Below are positions 8,278 to 17,233 of a stretch of DNA of 64,000 bases, piece by piece. A program made the translations under genes and the position numbers. The stretch spans positions 310,001 through 374,000 of the forward strand of contig NZ_CP034413.3 of the NCBI RefSeq assembly GCF_005121165.3, given 5' to 3'. The DNA is from Dysosmobacter welbionis (GTDB lineage Bacteria; Bacillota; Clostridia; Oscillospirales; Oscillospiraceae). How positions within the stretch are numbered: the first letter of the stretch is position 1; every line of letters begins with the position of its first letter. The notes below the pieces were generated by a model that worked only from the letters and a program-made list of their open reading frames with translations, had not been told where the DNA came from and made no database searches.

Positions 8278-9144
8278 GTGAGAAAACTCTGCGACAGCGT
8301 GGACCGCTTTTGCCTGCAGCATCCCCGCTTCGGCATTCCGAACCTGATGAAGTTTCTGGTGGGGATCATGGCCGTGGTATTTGTGCTGGACCTGTTCTCC
8401 AATGGCTATGCCAGCTATATGCTGTACTTCAACGCAGAGCTCGTTCTGCAGGGAGAGCTGTGGCGGCTGGTCACCTGGATGTTCCTGCCCACCAACGGCT
8501 CTCTGTTCTGGATCTTCATCAGCCTGTCCTTCTACTACTTCATCGGCACCTCCATTGAGGAGTACTGGGGCACCGCCAAGTTCACCCTGTTCTATCTGGC
8601 CTGCGCCGTGCTGATGGTGGTATTCGGCATGATCAGCATACTGTGGTCCCCGCTTCCCGTTGTCAGCAGCGGCAATCTCAACCAGATCCTGTTCCTGGCC
8701 TTTGCTACCCTGTACCCTGACGCGCTGATCCGCGTCTATCTGATCCTGCCAGTCAAGGCCAAGTGGCTGGCGGCGTTGTATGTGCTGCTGACCCTGTATG
8801 ACCTGCTCCGTTCCGGTATGTGGGCGGCGCTGTTCACACTGCCCCAGCTGCTGGCCGTCTGGCTGGTGTATCTGGTGTTCTTCTGGGACAGGATCGGGGA
8901 CCTTCTGCGGGAGTTCGGCTTTGCCGTCCGCCATCAGAACTCCCACCAGACCATCCAGTTCAAGTCCGCAGTGAAGCAGCAGCGGAAGAAGGCCCAGCAG
9001 CAGGGCTACCGCCACAAGTGCGAGGTCTGCGGCCGCACAGATACGGACTTTCCGGACCTGCAGTTCCGCTATTGCTCCAAGTGCGCGGGCTACCACTGCT
9101 TCTGTGAGGACCACATCTTCAACCACACACATTTTACGCAGTGA
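8278..9144 (+). CDS. Rhomboid-like membrane protein with C-terminal zinc ribbon
   Basis: 288 residues, GTG start with GGAGG upstream. Six or so hydrophobic segments between residues ~20 and ~210 resemble the rhomboid core, including the WR signature in GELWRLVTWMF. The expected catalytic GxSG serine and membrane histidine are not evident, so it may be an inactive rhomboid-like (pseudoprotease or derlin-like) protein. After a basic stretch (KQQRKKAQQQGYRHK) comes a cysteine cluster CEVCGRTD ... YCSKCAGYHCFCEDHIFNHTH that could bind one or two zinc ions in the cytoplasm. It is a single gene ended by a strong terminator. Partner and role are unknown. Confidence 0.8.
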   Translation: MRKLCDSVDRFCLQHPRFGIPNLMKFLVGIMAVVFVLDLFSNGYASYMLYFNAELVLQGELWRLVTWMFLPTNGSLFWIFISLSFYYFIGTSIEEYWGTAKFTLFYLACAVLMVVFGMISILWSPLPVVSSGNLNQILFLAFATLYPDALIRVYLILPVKAKWLAALYVLLTLYDLLRSGMWAALFTLPQLLAVWLVYLVFFWDRIGDLLREFGFAVRHQNSHQTIQFKSAVKQQRKKAQQQGYRHKCEVCGRTDTDFPDLQFRYCSKCAGYHCFCEDHIFNHTHFTQ

Positions 9145-9152
9145 GCGTTTCC

Positions 9153-9188
9153 GCGGTCTCCGCCCATCGGGGCGGGGACCGCTTTTTT
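9153..9188 (+). terminator. Terminator after the rhomboid-like gene
   Basis: A 13-bp stem GCGGTCTCCGCCC / GGGCGGGGACCGC (one G-T wobble) with loop ATCG and six T. Confidence 0.9.
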
Positions 9189-9277
9189 GACACGGCCCCT
9201 GAGATTTCTCTTCCTTCCGGCCCACAAATGCGGTATACTGAAAAAAACGACACCAGAGGAAAAGGGAGACGATACCC

Positions 9278-11860
9278 ATGGAACGACAACTGGGAAAGCC
9301 CCTGCATATTCAGGCGGCGGAGGCCTTTGAATCGCCCGCGTTTCTTCAGAAGCTGGGAATGGCCCGCGCCGACGCGGAGCGTATCTTCGGCGGCGCCGAC
9401 TGGCACCAGCTGCTCCGGGATCTAGTGCCCATCCGGGGCCGGATCTCCTGCGCCGACGCCCTGGCGGCCTTCCGCCCCCTGCTGGACCAGGTGGCGCCGG
9501 ATCCCGCTGAGGGATGGCTGTCCTACGCCTACCAGGTGGCCCGGGCGCTGCTGTATCCGGCGTCGGACCCCGGACATACCTCCGCCCAGTGGGATGGAGC
9601 GCTGTGCTTTCTGCAGCTGCTCCAGGTCCTGTTTGACGCGGAGCGGACCTGCCTGCCCTTTGACTTCTGGCTGGACTTTGAATTCTGCACGGAGGAGGAA
9701 CTCTCCCACAGCGGTGTGGCGGAGGAGTACCGCCGCTTCTGCTACCGGTTCCGGGAGGAATACATCTATGAGATGCTCCGCCTGAGCCGGGAGGTCACAT
9801 CCTTCCGCACCCTGGAGCACATCGCCGGCGTCCACTATGTGTCCATGCGGGTGGCCCGGGCCTTCTGCGCCTCCGGCGGACTCATCGACCTGGGGCTGAT
9901 CTCCGGAGCCGCCCTGGGCCACGACCTGGGCAAATTCGGCTGCAAGCCCGGGGAACGGGTGCCCTACCTGCACTATTACTACACCGACCAGTGGTTCACC
10001 CGCCGGGGACTAACGGCCCTGGGCCACATCGCGGCCAACCACTCCGTCTGGGATTTGGAGATCGAGAACCTGTCCTCGGAGTCCCTGACGCTGGTGTACG
10101 CGGACTTCCGGGTGAAGCAGACCTATGGGGAAGACCGCCGGGAGATCCCCTGCCTCTACTCCCTGCAGGAGGCCTTTGACGTCATCCTCAGCAAGCTGGA
10201 CAATGTGGACGATGCCAAGCGCCTGCGCTACCGCTATGTCTACGCCAAGCTGCGGGACTTTGAGGACTATCTCATCTCCTTTGGGGTGGACACCACCCTC
10301 CGCACCGCCGGCGGCCCCGCCCGCCCGGCCAAAAATGCTGCCCTGCTGAACACGGACGAGGTGGTGACCGCTCTGCGGCGTACCGCCGTGGACCACAATA
10401 TCCGCCTGATGCACCGGCTGGGCCATGAGCAGCTCTTCGGCAACACTCTGGAGGCCGCCCGGGGCGAAAAGAACCCCGCCCGGCTCCAGGCATACGTCTC
10501 CATTTTTGAGGAGTATTTCACCTACTGGAACGCCTCTCAGAAGCAGCAGACCCTGGACTTTCTGTATGAGCTGCTGCTGATCCCGGACGGAGACATCCGC
10601 CGCCGGGCCGCCGCCCTCATCGGACGCATCCTGGCCGCCTTCCGCCTGGGCTATCAGAAGGAGCCCCCGGCCGACGCCCCGCCGGACCCGGAGGAAGACC
10701 TGCCCTTCCAGCTGTGGGCGGAGTACCTGGAAAAGCTCATCGACCCGGACCGGCGGCTGACGCCCCGGCAGATCAGCATGATCCGCTATCAGGCCAAGAC
10801 TGCGGCGGACGCGCTGCTGATGAACTGCTCCGACGCCGACGCCCCCCGCTTTGCCGGGGAGCTGTTCCGCCACTACCGCCGCCCGGAACTGGTGGACGCC
10901 GATGCGGCCTTTGCCCTGCTGGACACGGTGCTGAGCCTGCCGCTGGACCGGGTATCCGCCGAGGATCTGCACGTGCTGACCGGCTTTTCCGTCTGGTGGC
11001 TGGAACGGGGCGGCCTGCCCCAGAAGGCCGCCGCCCTGCGGCTGTTCCACCACCTGCTGACGGCCCTGGACCCCAATGGCCGGGACGCCGCGGCCATCAC
11101 TGCCGCCGTGGAGGCAGCGGATTGCCAGGGAAGCACGCCGCTGCTGTTTCTCCAGGCCCGCCTGGGAGAGCGGCTGGGCCTGGATGTCTCCATCCAGCGG
11201 TCCCTGTTGGACCGGCAGGACGTTGTGAGCAATGTGTTTCTGGACAACCTGAAGACTGCGACCCACTGGGTTCTGAAGGCCGTGGGCGTGGAGTACCTGC
11301 TGGGTCAGGTGGAACAGGGAGACCGCGCCAACGTGCTCCACATCGCCACCCACTTCTCCAACCTGATGAAGGTCAGTGAGAATATCGTGGTCCGCCGGCT
11401 GGCGGGCGCTTCCCTGCTGGCCATTGCTCCGGCCCTGACGCCGGACCGCCGGAACGAGGTGGCCGTGGAGCTTTCCAAGGTGCTGGAGACCGGGCAGACG
11501 GAGATCTCCCAGTACATCCCCCAGTACCTGGGCCAGTTTGCCCTGTGGCTGACGCCCAGGGAACTGGACGAGATCGTGGATCAGATGCAGATCCTCCTCT
11601 CCTCCGCCAACACCGTGGTGGTGGCCGCCGCCCTGGCCACTGTGGGCGCCATGCTGGAGCATTATGCCATATACGCCCAGCGGTTCCACGAGTCCCGGGA
11701 GGTACTGGAACGCCGCTGGCGGCGGCTGGCAGGCCTGCTGTTGAAGGGCCTGGCCTCTTATCGTCAGAGCGTGCGGCAGGAGGCGCTGCAGATCCTGGGC
11801 GAGCGGCTCTTCGCCTCACAGACCCTCTCCTACGAGGGAAGGCTGCCCTCTTCACCCTGA
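9278..11860 (+). CDS. HD-domain and HEAT-like repeat protein
   Basis: 860 residues. An HD hydrolase domain is centred on residues 181-290: H181/H186 in LEHIAGVHY, the H215-D216 pair in LGHDLGKFG, a later His in GHIAANH, and an Asp in VYADFRVK. HD domains hydrolyse phosphate esters, often of nucleotides. The C-terminal ~450 residues are alpha-helical and repeat-like (HEAT/ARM type). The frame ends at TGA 11858-11860, which overlaps the ATG of the next gene. Inserting one base in GGGAAGG near 11,840 would instead continue the helical repeats into the next frame, so this may be the front half of one ~1,600-residue protein. Substrate is unknown; a nucleotide role is inferred from the neighbours. 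Confidence 0.8.
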   Translation: MERQLGKPLHIQAAEAFESPAFLQKLGMARADAERIFGGADWHQLLRDLVPIRGRISCADALAAFRPLLDQVAPDPAEGWLSYAYQVARALLYPASDPGHTSAQWDGALCFLQLLQVLFDAERTCLPFDFWLDFEFCTEEELSHSGVAEEYRRFCYRFREEYIYEMLRLSREVTSFRTLEHIAGVHYVSMRVARAFCASGGLIDLGLISGAALGHDLGKFGCKPGERVPYLHYYYTDQWFTRRGLTALGHIAANHSVWDLEIENLSSESLTLVYADFRVKQTYGEDRREIPCLYSLQEAFDVILSKLDNVDDAKRLRYRYVYAKLRDFEDYLISFGVDTTLRTAGGPARPAKNAALLNTDEVVTALRRTAVDHNIRLMHRLGHEQLFGNTLEAARGEKNPARLQAYVSIFEEYFTYWNASQKQQTLDFLYELLLIPDGDIRRRAAALIGRILAAFRLGYQKEPPADAPPDPEEDLPFQLWAEYLEKLIDPDRRLTPRQISMIRYQAKTAADALLMNCSDADAPRFAGELFRHYRRPELVDADAAFALLDTVLSLPLDRVSAEDLHVLTGFSVWWLERGGLPQKAAALRLFHHLLTALDPNGRDAAAITAAVEAADCQGSTPLLFLQARLGERLGLDVSIQRSLLDRQDVVSNVFLDNLKTATHWVLKAVGVEYLLGQVEQGDRANVLHIATHFSNLMKVSENIVVRRLAGASLLAIAPALTPDRRNEVAVELSKVLETGQTEISQYIPQYLGQFALWLTPRELDEIVDQMQILLSSANTVVVAAALATVGAMLEHYAIYAQRFHESREVLERRWRRLAGLLLKGLASYRQSVRQEALQILGERLFASQTLSYEGRLPSSP

Positions 11861-14094
11861 TGGCCAAGAAGATCCTCTTCCTGCTGGGAGAGCAGCCGGA
11901 ACAGGAGCTGAGCTTCTTCTACACCGCCGCCGCCCTCTCCCACATCTACCGCTTCATCGTCTCCTATCAGATTGAAAGCGGAGACTTCCCATTCTACATG
12001 CCGGGAAGGGCCGCCTTCTTTCCCGGCACCTTCGACCCCTTCTCCCTGAGCCATAAGGGCATCGTCCAGGAGATCCGGGACCTGGGGATGGAGGTGTATC
12101 TGGCCATCGACGAGTTCTCCTGGTCCAAGAAGGCGCAGCCCTCCCTGGTGCGGAGGCAGATCGTCAGCATGTCCGTGGCGGACGAGTTCGACGTGTACCT
12201 CTTCCCCCACGACATCCCAGTGAACCTGGCCACGCCGGAGGACCTGGACCGGCTGCGGGAGGTCTTTTCCGGCCGGGAGCTGTACCTGGCGGTGGGCTCG
12301 GACGTGGTAGCCAACGCCTCCTCCTACAAGGCGGCACCGGTGCCGGGGTCCGTCCACTCCATGAACCACATCGTCTTCCGCCGCTCCAGCGACGCGGAGG
12401 GACGGGAGATCGACGCAGATCTGGGCTGCATCTCCGGCCGCATCATCCAGCTGCAGCTGCCCACCCATCTGGAAGACATCAGCTCCACCCGCATCCGGGA
12501 GAACATCGACCTGGGACGGGACATCTCCACCCTCATTGACCCGGTGGTACAGGACTTCATCTACCGCAACAGCCTCTATCTCCGGGAGCCCCAGTACAAG
12601 CGGATCCTCCGGGCGGGGGATCTGGAGTTCTCCCACATCTCCCAGCCGGACCGGCACCTGTGGGAGGAGTTGACGGAGGTACCGCTTCAGGGGCGGGAGC
12701 AGCCGCCGGAGATCGACCCCAGGGACGGCCTCTGCATCCTGCGGGACGCGGGATCCCGCCCCCGGGTGCTGGGTTTTCTGACCCTGCGGACCGTGAACTC
12801 CGGCGGGCTGTATGAGGCCCTGGGGGACACGGAGCTGGCGGACTATGTCCGCAAGCACACGGCGGGGCGGGTTCAGCTGCTCACCGGACTTTACACCGCC
12901 CGCGGCTCCAGCGGCAGCTATGATGTGGGCCAGCTGCTGATGACAGAGGCCCTCTCCCGCTCCCTGGGAGCGGACTGCAGCTATGCCGTGTGGCACGCCA
13001 CTGCGTCGGAGGAGACGCTGGACCTGCTGGAGAGGCAAGGCTTTGTCCCGGCGGAGCTGCCCAGCGCAAAGCCCCTGCTGCTGGTGGATATGCGCTCTCC
13101 CTCCGTACTGCTGCAGAACATCCCCACCACGCTGAAGGAGCCTTTCTCCTCCGACCGTACCGTGCTGGCGGCGGTCCGCGCCGCCCACTGCCGGATGCAG
13201 CGGGCTCTCACCGGCCTGTATCCGGGTTCTCTGATCCTGTCCCTGAACGCGGAGGTCATTTACCACCGTCTGGTGCGGAAGATCGTGGACCTGAACGGCG
13301 TCCCGGCGGAGCCCACAGTGCCCCGGGTACTGGGTCCCAAGATGTGCGTACCCTTCGGCAAGATCCTGCGGGGCAATGCCATCCCCAACACCGTCACCAA
13401 GACCATCCACACCGACAAGGTCTTTGCCAGGGACCTCACCTCCTTCGACATCGAGAATTTCCCCGGCTACGCGCCGCTGGAGAGCCAGATCCGCACCATC
13501 CACTCCTTCCGCCGGCCGGTGATCCTGGTGGACGACCTGCTCCACTCCGGCAACCGGATCCGGGCGCTGGATCCCCTCTTCCGGCAGGAGGGTGTGGTCA
13601 TCGACCGGGTGCTGGTGGGCCTGCTGTCCGGCCGCGGACGGGATCTGATGGCCGCCAAGGGCCGCAGTGTGGACAGCGTCTATTTCATTCCGAATATGCG
13701 TTCTTGGTTTGTGGAGTCCACCATGTACCCCTTCATCGGCGGCGACACTGTGGGGCATGAGGAGCCCTCCGTCCCCGGCCTGACCCCAGCGGTGAACCTG
13801 ATCCTGCCCTACGCCTTCCCCCGCTTCTACCGGGAGTGCGGACGGGAGGCGGTGTTCCGTTTCTCCTGTGCCTGCCTGGAGAACGCCCGGGACATCCTGC
13901 TGGCCCTGGAGACCACCTTCCGGGAGCGGTACGCCCGCAACCTCACCCTCTCCCGCCTCAGTGAGGCGGTGATCCTGCCCCTCTCCCCGGACAAGGGCAG
14001 CTGTATGCACTATGACCCCAGTCTTCCTGCCTCCGTATTTCTGCAGAACGACCTGGAGATGCTGTTGCGGATGCGGAACGTCCTCCAATCCTGA
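11860..14094 (+). CDS. NadD-like nucleotidyltransferase, GNAT-like and phosphoribosyltransferase-like fusion
   Basis: 744 residues if started at ATG 11860 (TGATG overlap with the previous stop). A cytidylyltransferase-fold domain near residues 50-230 has FFPGTFDPFSLSHKG and the closing ISSTRIR signature. The family HxGH motif reads SLSH, so its first histidine is replaced by serine. Residues ~290-410 resemble a GNAT acetyltransferase. Residues ~440-640 resemble a phosphoribosyltransferase with the PRPP loop VILVDDLLHSGNR at ~554. NadD, PRTase and HD folds together suggest NAD or nucleotide salvage or repair, but altered motifs make catalysis uncertain. There is no good ribosome-binding site before 11860, which argues for coupling or for a frameshift from the preceding frame. 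Confidence 0.75.
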   Translation: MAKKILFLLGEQPEQELSFFYTAAALSHIYRFIVSYQIESGDFPFYMPGRAAFFPGTFDPFSLSHKGIVQEIRDLGMEVYLAIDEFSWSKKAQPSLVRRQIVSMSVADEFDVYLFPHDIPVNLATPEDLDRLREVFSGRELYLAVGSDVVANASSYKAAPVPGSVHSMNHIVFRRSSDAEGREIDADLGCISGRIIQLQLPTHLEDISSTRIRENIDLGRDISTLIDPVVQDFIYRNSLYLREPQYKRILRAGDLEFSHISQPDRHLWEELTEVPLQGREQPPEIDPRDGLCILRDAGSRPRVLGFLTLRTVNSGGLYEALGDTELADYVRKHTAGRVQLLTGLYTARGSSGSYDVGQLLMTEALSRSLGADCSYAVWHATASEETLDLLERQGFVPAELPSAKPLLLVDMRSPSVLLQNIPTTLKEPFSSDRTVLAAVRAAHCRMQRALTGLYPGSLILSLNAEVIYHRLVRKIVDLNGVPAEPTVPRVLGPKMCVPFGKILRGNAIPNTVTKTIHTDKVFARDLTSFDIENFPGYAPLESQIRTIHSFRRPVILVDDLLHSGNRIRALDPLFRQEGVVIDRVLVGLLSGRGRDLMAAKGRSVDSVYFIPNMRSWFVESTMYPFIGGDTVGHEEPSVPGLTPAVNLILPYAFPRFYRECGREAVFRFSCACLENARDILLALETTFRERYARNLTLSRLSEAVILPLSPDKGSCMHYDPSLPASVFLQNDLEMLLRMRNVLQS

Positions 14095-14133
14095 CCGCGG
14101 GCCTGGCGCGCCATCCAGGCGAAAGGAGCCCTT

Positions 14134-15288
14134 ATGTATTACTACCGCCACGGGGAGGTCATCTTCGCCTCTCTGCTGCCGGACCTCCCCCTGGAGCCGG
14201 CGAAGCGTCCCTCCGCAGGGACGCCCAGCCTCTTCCTCATCGACCGGGACCCGATTCGCAGCCGGTCCTCCTTCTGCGTCTCAGACCCCCGGCAGCTCAC
14301 TGCGGAGACGGAGGATGTGACCTGGCTAGACCCCTCCCGGATGGGCGTTCCGGTCCCCTCCCTGCCCAAACGCCTCCAGCACACCATCGACGCCCGGCTG
14401 CTGCGGGCGGTTAACATCCGCCACCCCCGCTGGGCTGACTTTACCAAGGCGTCCGCCATGCATCTGCCAAGCCGCCTGCGGGTGAATCTGCTGGCGGTAG
14501 GAGATGTGGGCAGCACCCTTTTGACGGCGCTGAAGCTCCTGGGAGGCGACTGTATTGAGAGCATCGGTATCTGCGACCTGAATCAGAAGACTGTGGCCCG
14601 CTGGGTCACGGAGATGGAGCAGGTATCCTGGCCCTGGGACTACGACGCTCTTCCGGCAGTGGAGCCGGTAGCGGCCGGGGACTTGTTCCGCTGTGATGTG
14701 TTCCTCTTCGCCGCCACTCGCGGCGTTCCTCCGGTGGGAGGCGGTGTCCGGGACGTGCGGATGGCCCAGTTCGGCGCCAACCGGCCGCTGGTGGAGGACT
14801 ACGCCCGGCAGGCCCGGCAGGCGGGATTCCGGGGACTCTTTATTGTACTGTCCGACCCGGTGGATCCCCTGTGCAAGGCGGCGTATCTGGCCTCCAACCA
14901 GGGTCCCGACGGCCAGTGGGACGGGCAGGGGCTTCGGGCGGAACAGATCCAGGGCTTCGGACTGGGGGTCATGAACGCCCGTGCGGCCTATTTTGCCAAG
15001 CAGGATCCCCGGTTCCGCAGCTTCCTGCTGGATGGCCGCAGCTATGGCCCTCATGGTCAGGGGCTGGTGATCGCCAACTCCCTCTCCCATTATGATGACG
15101 GCCTCTCCCGGGAGCTGACGGAGCTGGTGGCCACCGCCAATCTGCGGATCCGGGAGCTGGGCTTCAAGCCCTATGTGGCCCCTGCCATTTCCTCCGGCGC
15201 CATGCAGCTGCTGCTGACGCTCCGCCGGAGCTGGCATTGCAGCTCGGTGGCTCTGGGGGGATCTGGTTCGGCGTCCGCAACCGTTTAA
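14134..15288 (+). CDS. NAD-binding dehydrogenase-like protein, probable C-terminal frameshift
   Basis: 384 residues as read. The middle (RVNLLAVGDVGSTLLTALKLLG ... ESIGICDLNQK) is a Rossmann strand-turn-helix with an acidic residue ending strand 2, as in malate/lactate dehydrogenases. Later segments (FLFAATRGVPPVG, LFIVLSDPVDPLCK) fit that fold. The N-terminal ~100 residues are an extra domain. The frame ends with an implausible tail after a run of six G at 15255-15260. One more G would continue as IWFGVRNRLTAAGLEIE and end at TAG 15383, a better dehydrogenase-like end. It is probably a frameshifted gene or a sequence error. It sits 39 bp after the PRTase-like gene, in the same operon. Confidence 0.75.
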   Translation: MYYYRHGEVIFASLLPDLPLEPAKRPSAGTPSLFLIDRDPIRSRSSFCVSDPRQLTAETEDVTWLDPSRMGVPVPSLPKRLQHTIDARLLRAVNIRHPRWADFTKASAMHLPSRLRVNLLAVGDVGSTLLTALKLLGGDCIESIGICDLNQKTVARWVTEMEQVSWPWDYDALPAVEPVAAGDLFRCDVFLFAATRGVPPVGGGVRDVRMAQFGANRPLVEDYARQARQAGFRGLFIVLSDPVDPLCKAAYLASNQGPDGQWDGQGLRAEQIQGFGLGVMNARAAYFAKQDPRFRSFLLDGRSYGPHGQGLVIANSLSHYDDGLSRELTELVATANLRIRELGFKPYVAPAISSGAMQLLLTLRRSWHCSSVALGGSGSASATV

Positions 15289-15486
15289 CCGCCGCCGGTC
15301 TGGAAATCGAGACTGCCTCTTTGCCCACACCGCTGTTCGAGCGGCTGCGGGAAACCCAGACGCTTCTGCGGGAGATCATTTAGCGGGCGGCTGCCGCTGC
15401 GTTTCATCATACCGGCCGCTGCACGCCGCTTTGCCCCGCGCACCGGGCGGGTGCTCGGCCGGAATGCAGCCGGATGCAGGAAGGAG

Positions 15487-16545
15487 ATGATCGGCATATC
15501 TGAAGAACTGACGGTGATCCGCCCCGGCGGGGCGCTCTCCCCCCGGTGCGCCGGAGTGCTGGAGGCGGCCCTGGTGGGGCGGCAGGCAGAGGTGCTATCC
15601 CGCCTGGAGGGTCCGCTGACGGGACGGCGGCTCCTGTTTGTCGTCTCCCTGGATGAGGGCGGCGTGAACCGCGGGTTCTATGACCTGCTGGCCCATCTCC
15701 GCACCCATCCAAACTGCCTGGACCGCTGCGTGGGGAGCGTGCTGGTGGACGCCCCCGGCGATCTGTACACCAAGGCAGCGGGCCGGGACCTGGTGCTGGC
15801 CGCCAACCTTGCGGGCTGCGCCTTTGTGGGTCGCCCTCTGGTGGAAGGCACTGGCGATCTGCGGAACTTCACGGTCCAGGCCCGAAACGCTGGCTGTTCT
15901 TTGGAAGCGGCCTACCATCTGGCGACGGCGGATCTGGTGGAGCGGGTGCTGGCCTTCTCCCGCCCCCGGCTGGAGCGGCCGAAGCTGCTGGCCCTCCACG
16001 CCTCCAGCCGGGCCACCTCCAACACCCTGGCCCTGTGGGGGCTGGTGCGGACCCGGCTGGAGGAACGCTGTGACATCACGGAGATCTGCCTGCGGAACGG
16101 CACGCTGGAGGACTGTGCCGGCTGCCCCTACACCACCTGCCTCCACTTCGGAGAACAGGGCGGGTGCTTCTACGGCGGCGTCATGGTCCAGGAGGTCTAC
16201 CCCGCCATCCGGGAGGCGGACGCGCTGGTGCTGCTGTGCCCCAATTACAACGACGCTCTGTCCGCCAACCTGACGGCAGCCATCAACCGGCTGACGGCCC
16301 TGTACCGCACCACCTCCTTTGCGGACAAGGCGGTGTTCGCCATCGTGGTGTCCGGCTACTCCGGCGGTGACATCGTGGCCTGTCAGGCGGCGGGAGCCAT
16401 GAACATGAACAAGGGCTTCTGGCTGCCGGCGAACTTCTGCCTGCTGGAGACCGCCAACGACAAGGGCGAGGCCCTGGCCCTGCCGGGGATTCAGGACCGG
16501 GCGGATCGGTTCGCGGAGAATATGTTATGTCAGCTTGCATACTAG
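15487..16545 (+). CDS. Flavodoxin-like NAD(P)H:FMN oxidoreductase with cysteine cluster
   Basis: About 352 residues from ATG 15487 (AGGAAGGAG immediately upstream; 15451 is an alternative). The C-terminal half (from LLALHASSRATSNTLALW) matches the NADPH-dependent FMN reductase/iron-sulfur flavoprotein fold. It has a cysteine cluster CAGCPYTTC followed by GGCFYGGVM, and the flavin loop CPNYNDALSANL. The N-terminal ~165 residues form a separate alpha/beta domain with VVSLDEGGVNRG. It probably moves electrons from NAD(P)H to a flavin. It is last in the operon with the NAD-binding and NadD-like genes, which strengthens a nicotinamide-nucleotide theme. The cytoplasmic location is inferred from the absence of signal or membrane segments. 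Confidence 0.82.
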   Translation: MIGISEELTVIRPGGALSPRCAGVLEAALVGRQAEVLSRLEGPLTGRRLLFVVSLDEGGVNRGFYDLLAHLRTHPNCLDRCVGSVLVDAPGDLYTKAAGRDLVLAANLAGCAFVGRPLVEGTGDLRNFTVQARNAGCSLEAAYHLATADLVERVLAFSRPRLERPKLLALHASSRATSNTLALWGLVRTRLEERCDITEICLRNGTLEDCAGCPYTTCLHFGEQGGCFYGGVMVQEVYPAIREADALVLLCPNYNDALSANLTAAINRLTALYRTTSFADKAVFAIVVSGYSGGDIVACQAAGAMNMNKGFWLPANFCLLETANDKGEALALPGIQDRADRFAENMLCQLAY

Positions 16546-16577
16546 AAGAAGGCACGCCTTTCGGCGTGCCTTCTTCT
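16544..16577. terminator. Bidirectional terminator
   Basis: A perfect 15-bp stem AGAAGAAGGCACGCC / GGCGTGCCTTCTTCT with loop TTTC, between convergent genes. Confidence 0.85.
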
Positions 16578-17233
16578 CAGCCGTAGCCGCTGTATGTACA
16601 ACATTCGATGTCGAACTCCGCCGCAATTCTTCCTTCCGCGTCATAGGCAATCATGACCGGATAGCAAACCGCTTCCGGCGACTGTTCCAATGGCAGGGGC
16701 TCCATAATCCAGAAAAATGTCCGGTCCCGTCCGGTGACAAAGTCCTCCTGCTCCACGGTCAAGCGGCGAAGCTCACTGCGTACCGCTTTTCCCTGGTCGT
16801 ACTCCTCCTGCTGAATGCTGATCACCACTGTCTCGATTGCGGGGTCATTGATCTGTCCAAAATAGCAGCCCAGTACCTTGTCATCATGGCTGATCTGATG
16901 ATAGCCCGCATATATGGGTTCCTCGCCGGTGCAGTCCACCGTAGCTCCGAACATCGTCTCCCAGCCCAGCGGACTGAGATGGGTATCTCCCAGCATCACA
17001 GCGCGCTCGTTTTCCATCAGGTAGAAAAGATGTGTTTTATAGAGCGACGGCTCCCACTTCCGCTCAACGACCCAGGCCCTGCCGATCCCCTCATGTTCCG
17101 CCTCCCGCCGGACAGCCTGAATCGGGAGCAGGGCGATACCAAAAATATGATCCACAAGCAGCAAACTCACCAGTGCCAGCAGCACCCGCCACAGGGCCTG
17201 CCGTTTCCGGGAGGGCAGCTTTTTCCGTCTCAT
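16577..17233 (-). CDS. Membrane-anchored hypothetical protein of the PadR operon
   Basis: 218 residues. A basic N-terminus (MRRKKLPSRKRQ) is followed by one hydrophobic helix at ~residues 15-35 (LLALVSLLLVDHIFGIALL); the rest is predicted extracytoplasmic beta/alpha. No catalytic motif is recognised. It overlaps the upstream HAAS-domain gene by four bases (ATGA), so it is third in an operon with a PadR regulator. The likely role is an envelope-stress or exported accessory protein, an inference from context only. Confidence 0.75.
   Translation of the reverse strand: MRRKKLPSRKRQALWRVLLALVSLLLVDHIFGIALLPIQAVRREAEHEGIGRAWVVERKWEPSLYKTHLFYLMENERAVMLGDTHLSPLGWETMFGATVDCTGEEPIYAGYHQISHDDKVLGCYFGQINDPAIETVVISIQQEEYDQGKAVRSELRRLTVEQEDFVTGRDRTFFWIMEPLPLEQSPEAVCYPVMIAYDAEGRIAAEFDIECCTYSGYG

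Noticed and set aside
10010-11689. 559-residue minus-strand frame
   Set aside because: Antisense shadow of the GC-rich HD/HEAT gene, with low-complexity composition rich in Gly, Gln, His and Val.
11830-11862. Programmed -1 frameshift joining the two halves
   Set aside because: No X-XXY-YYZ slippery heptamer and no obvious downstream pseudoknot; an indel or coupled reading is simpler.
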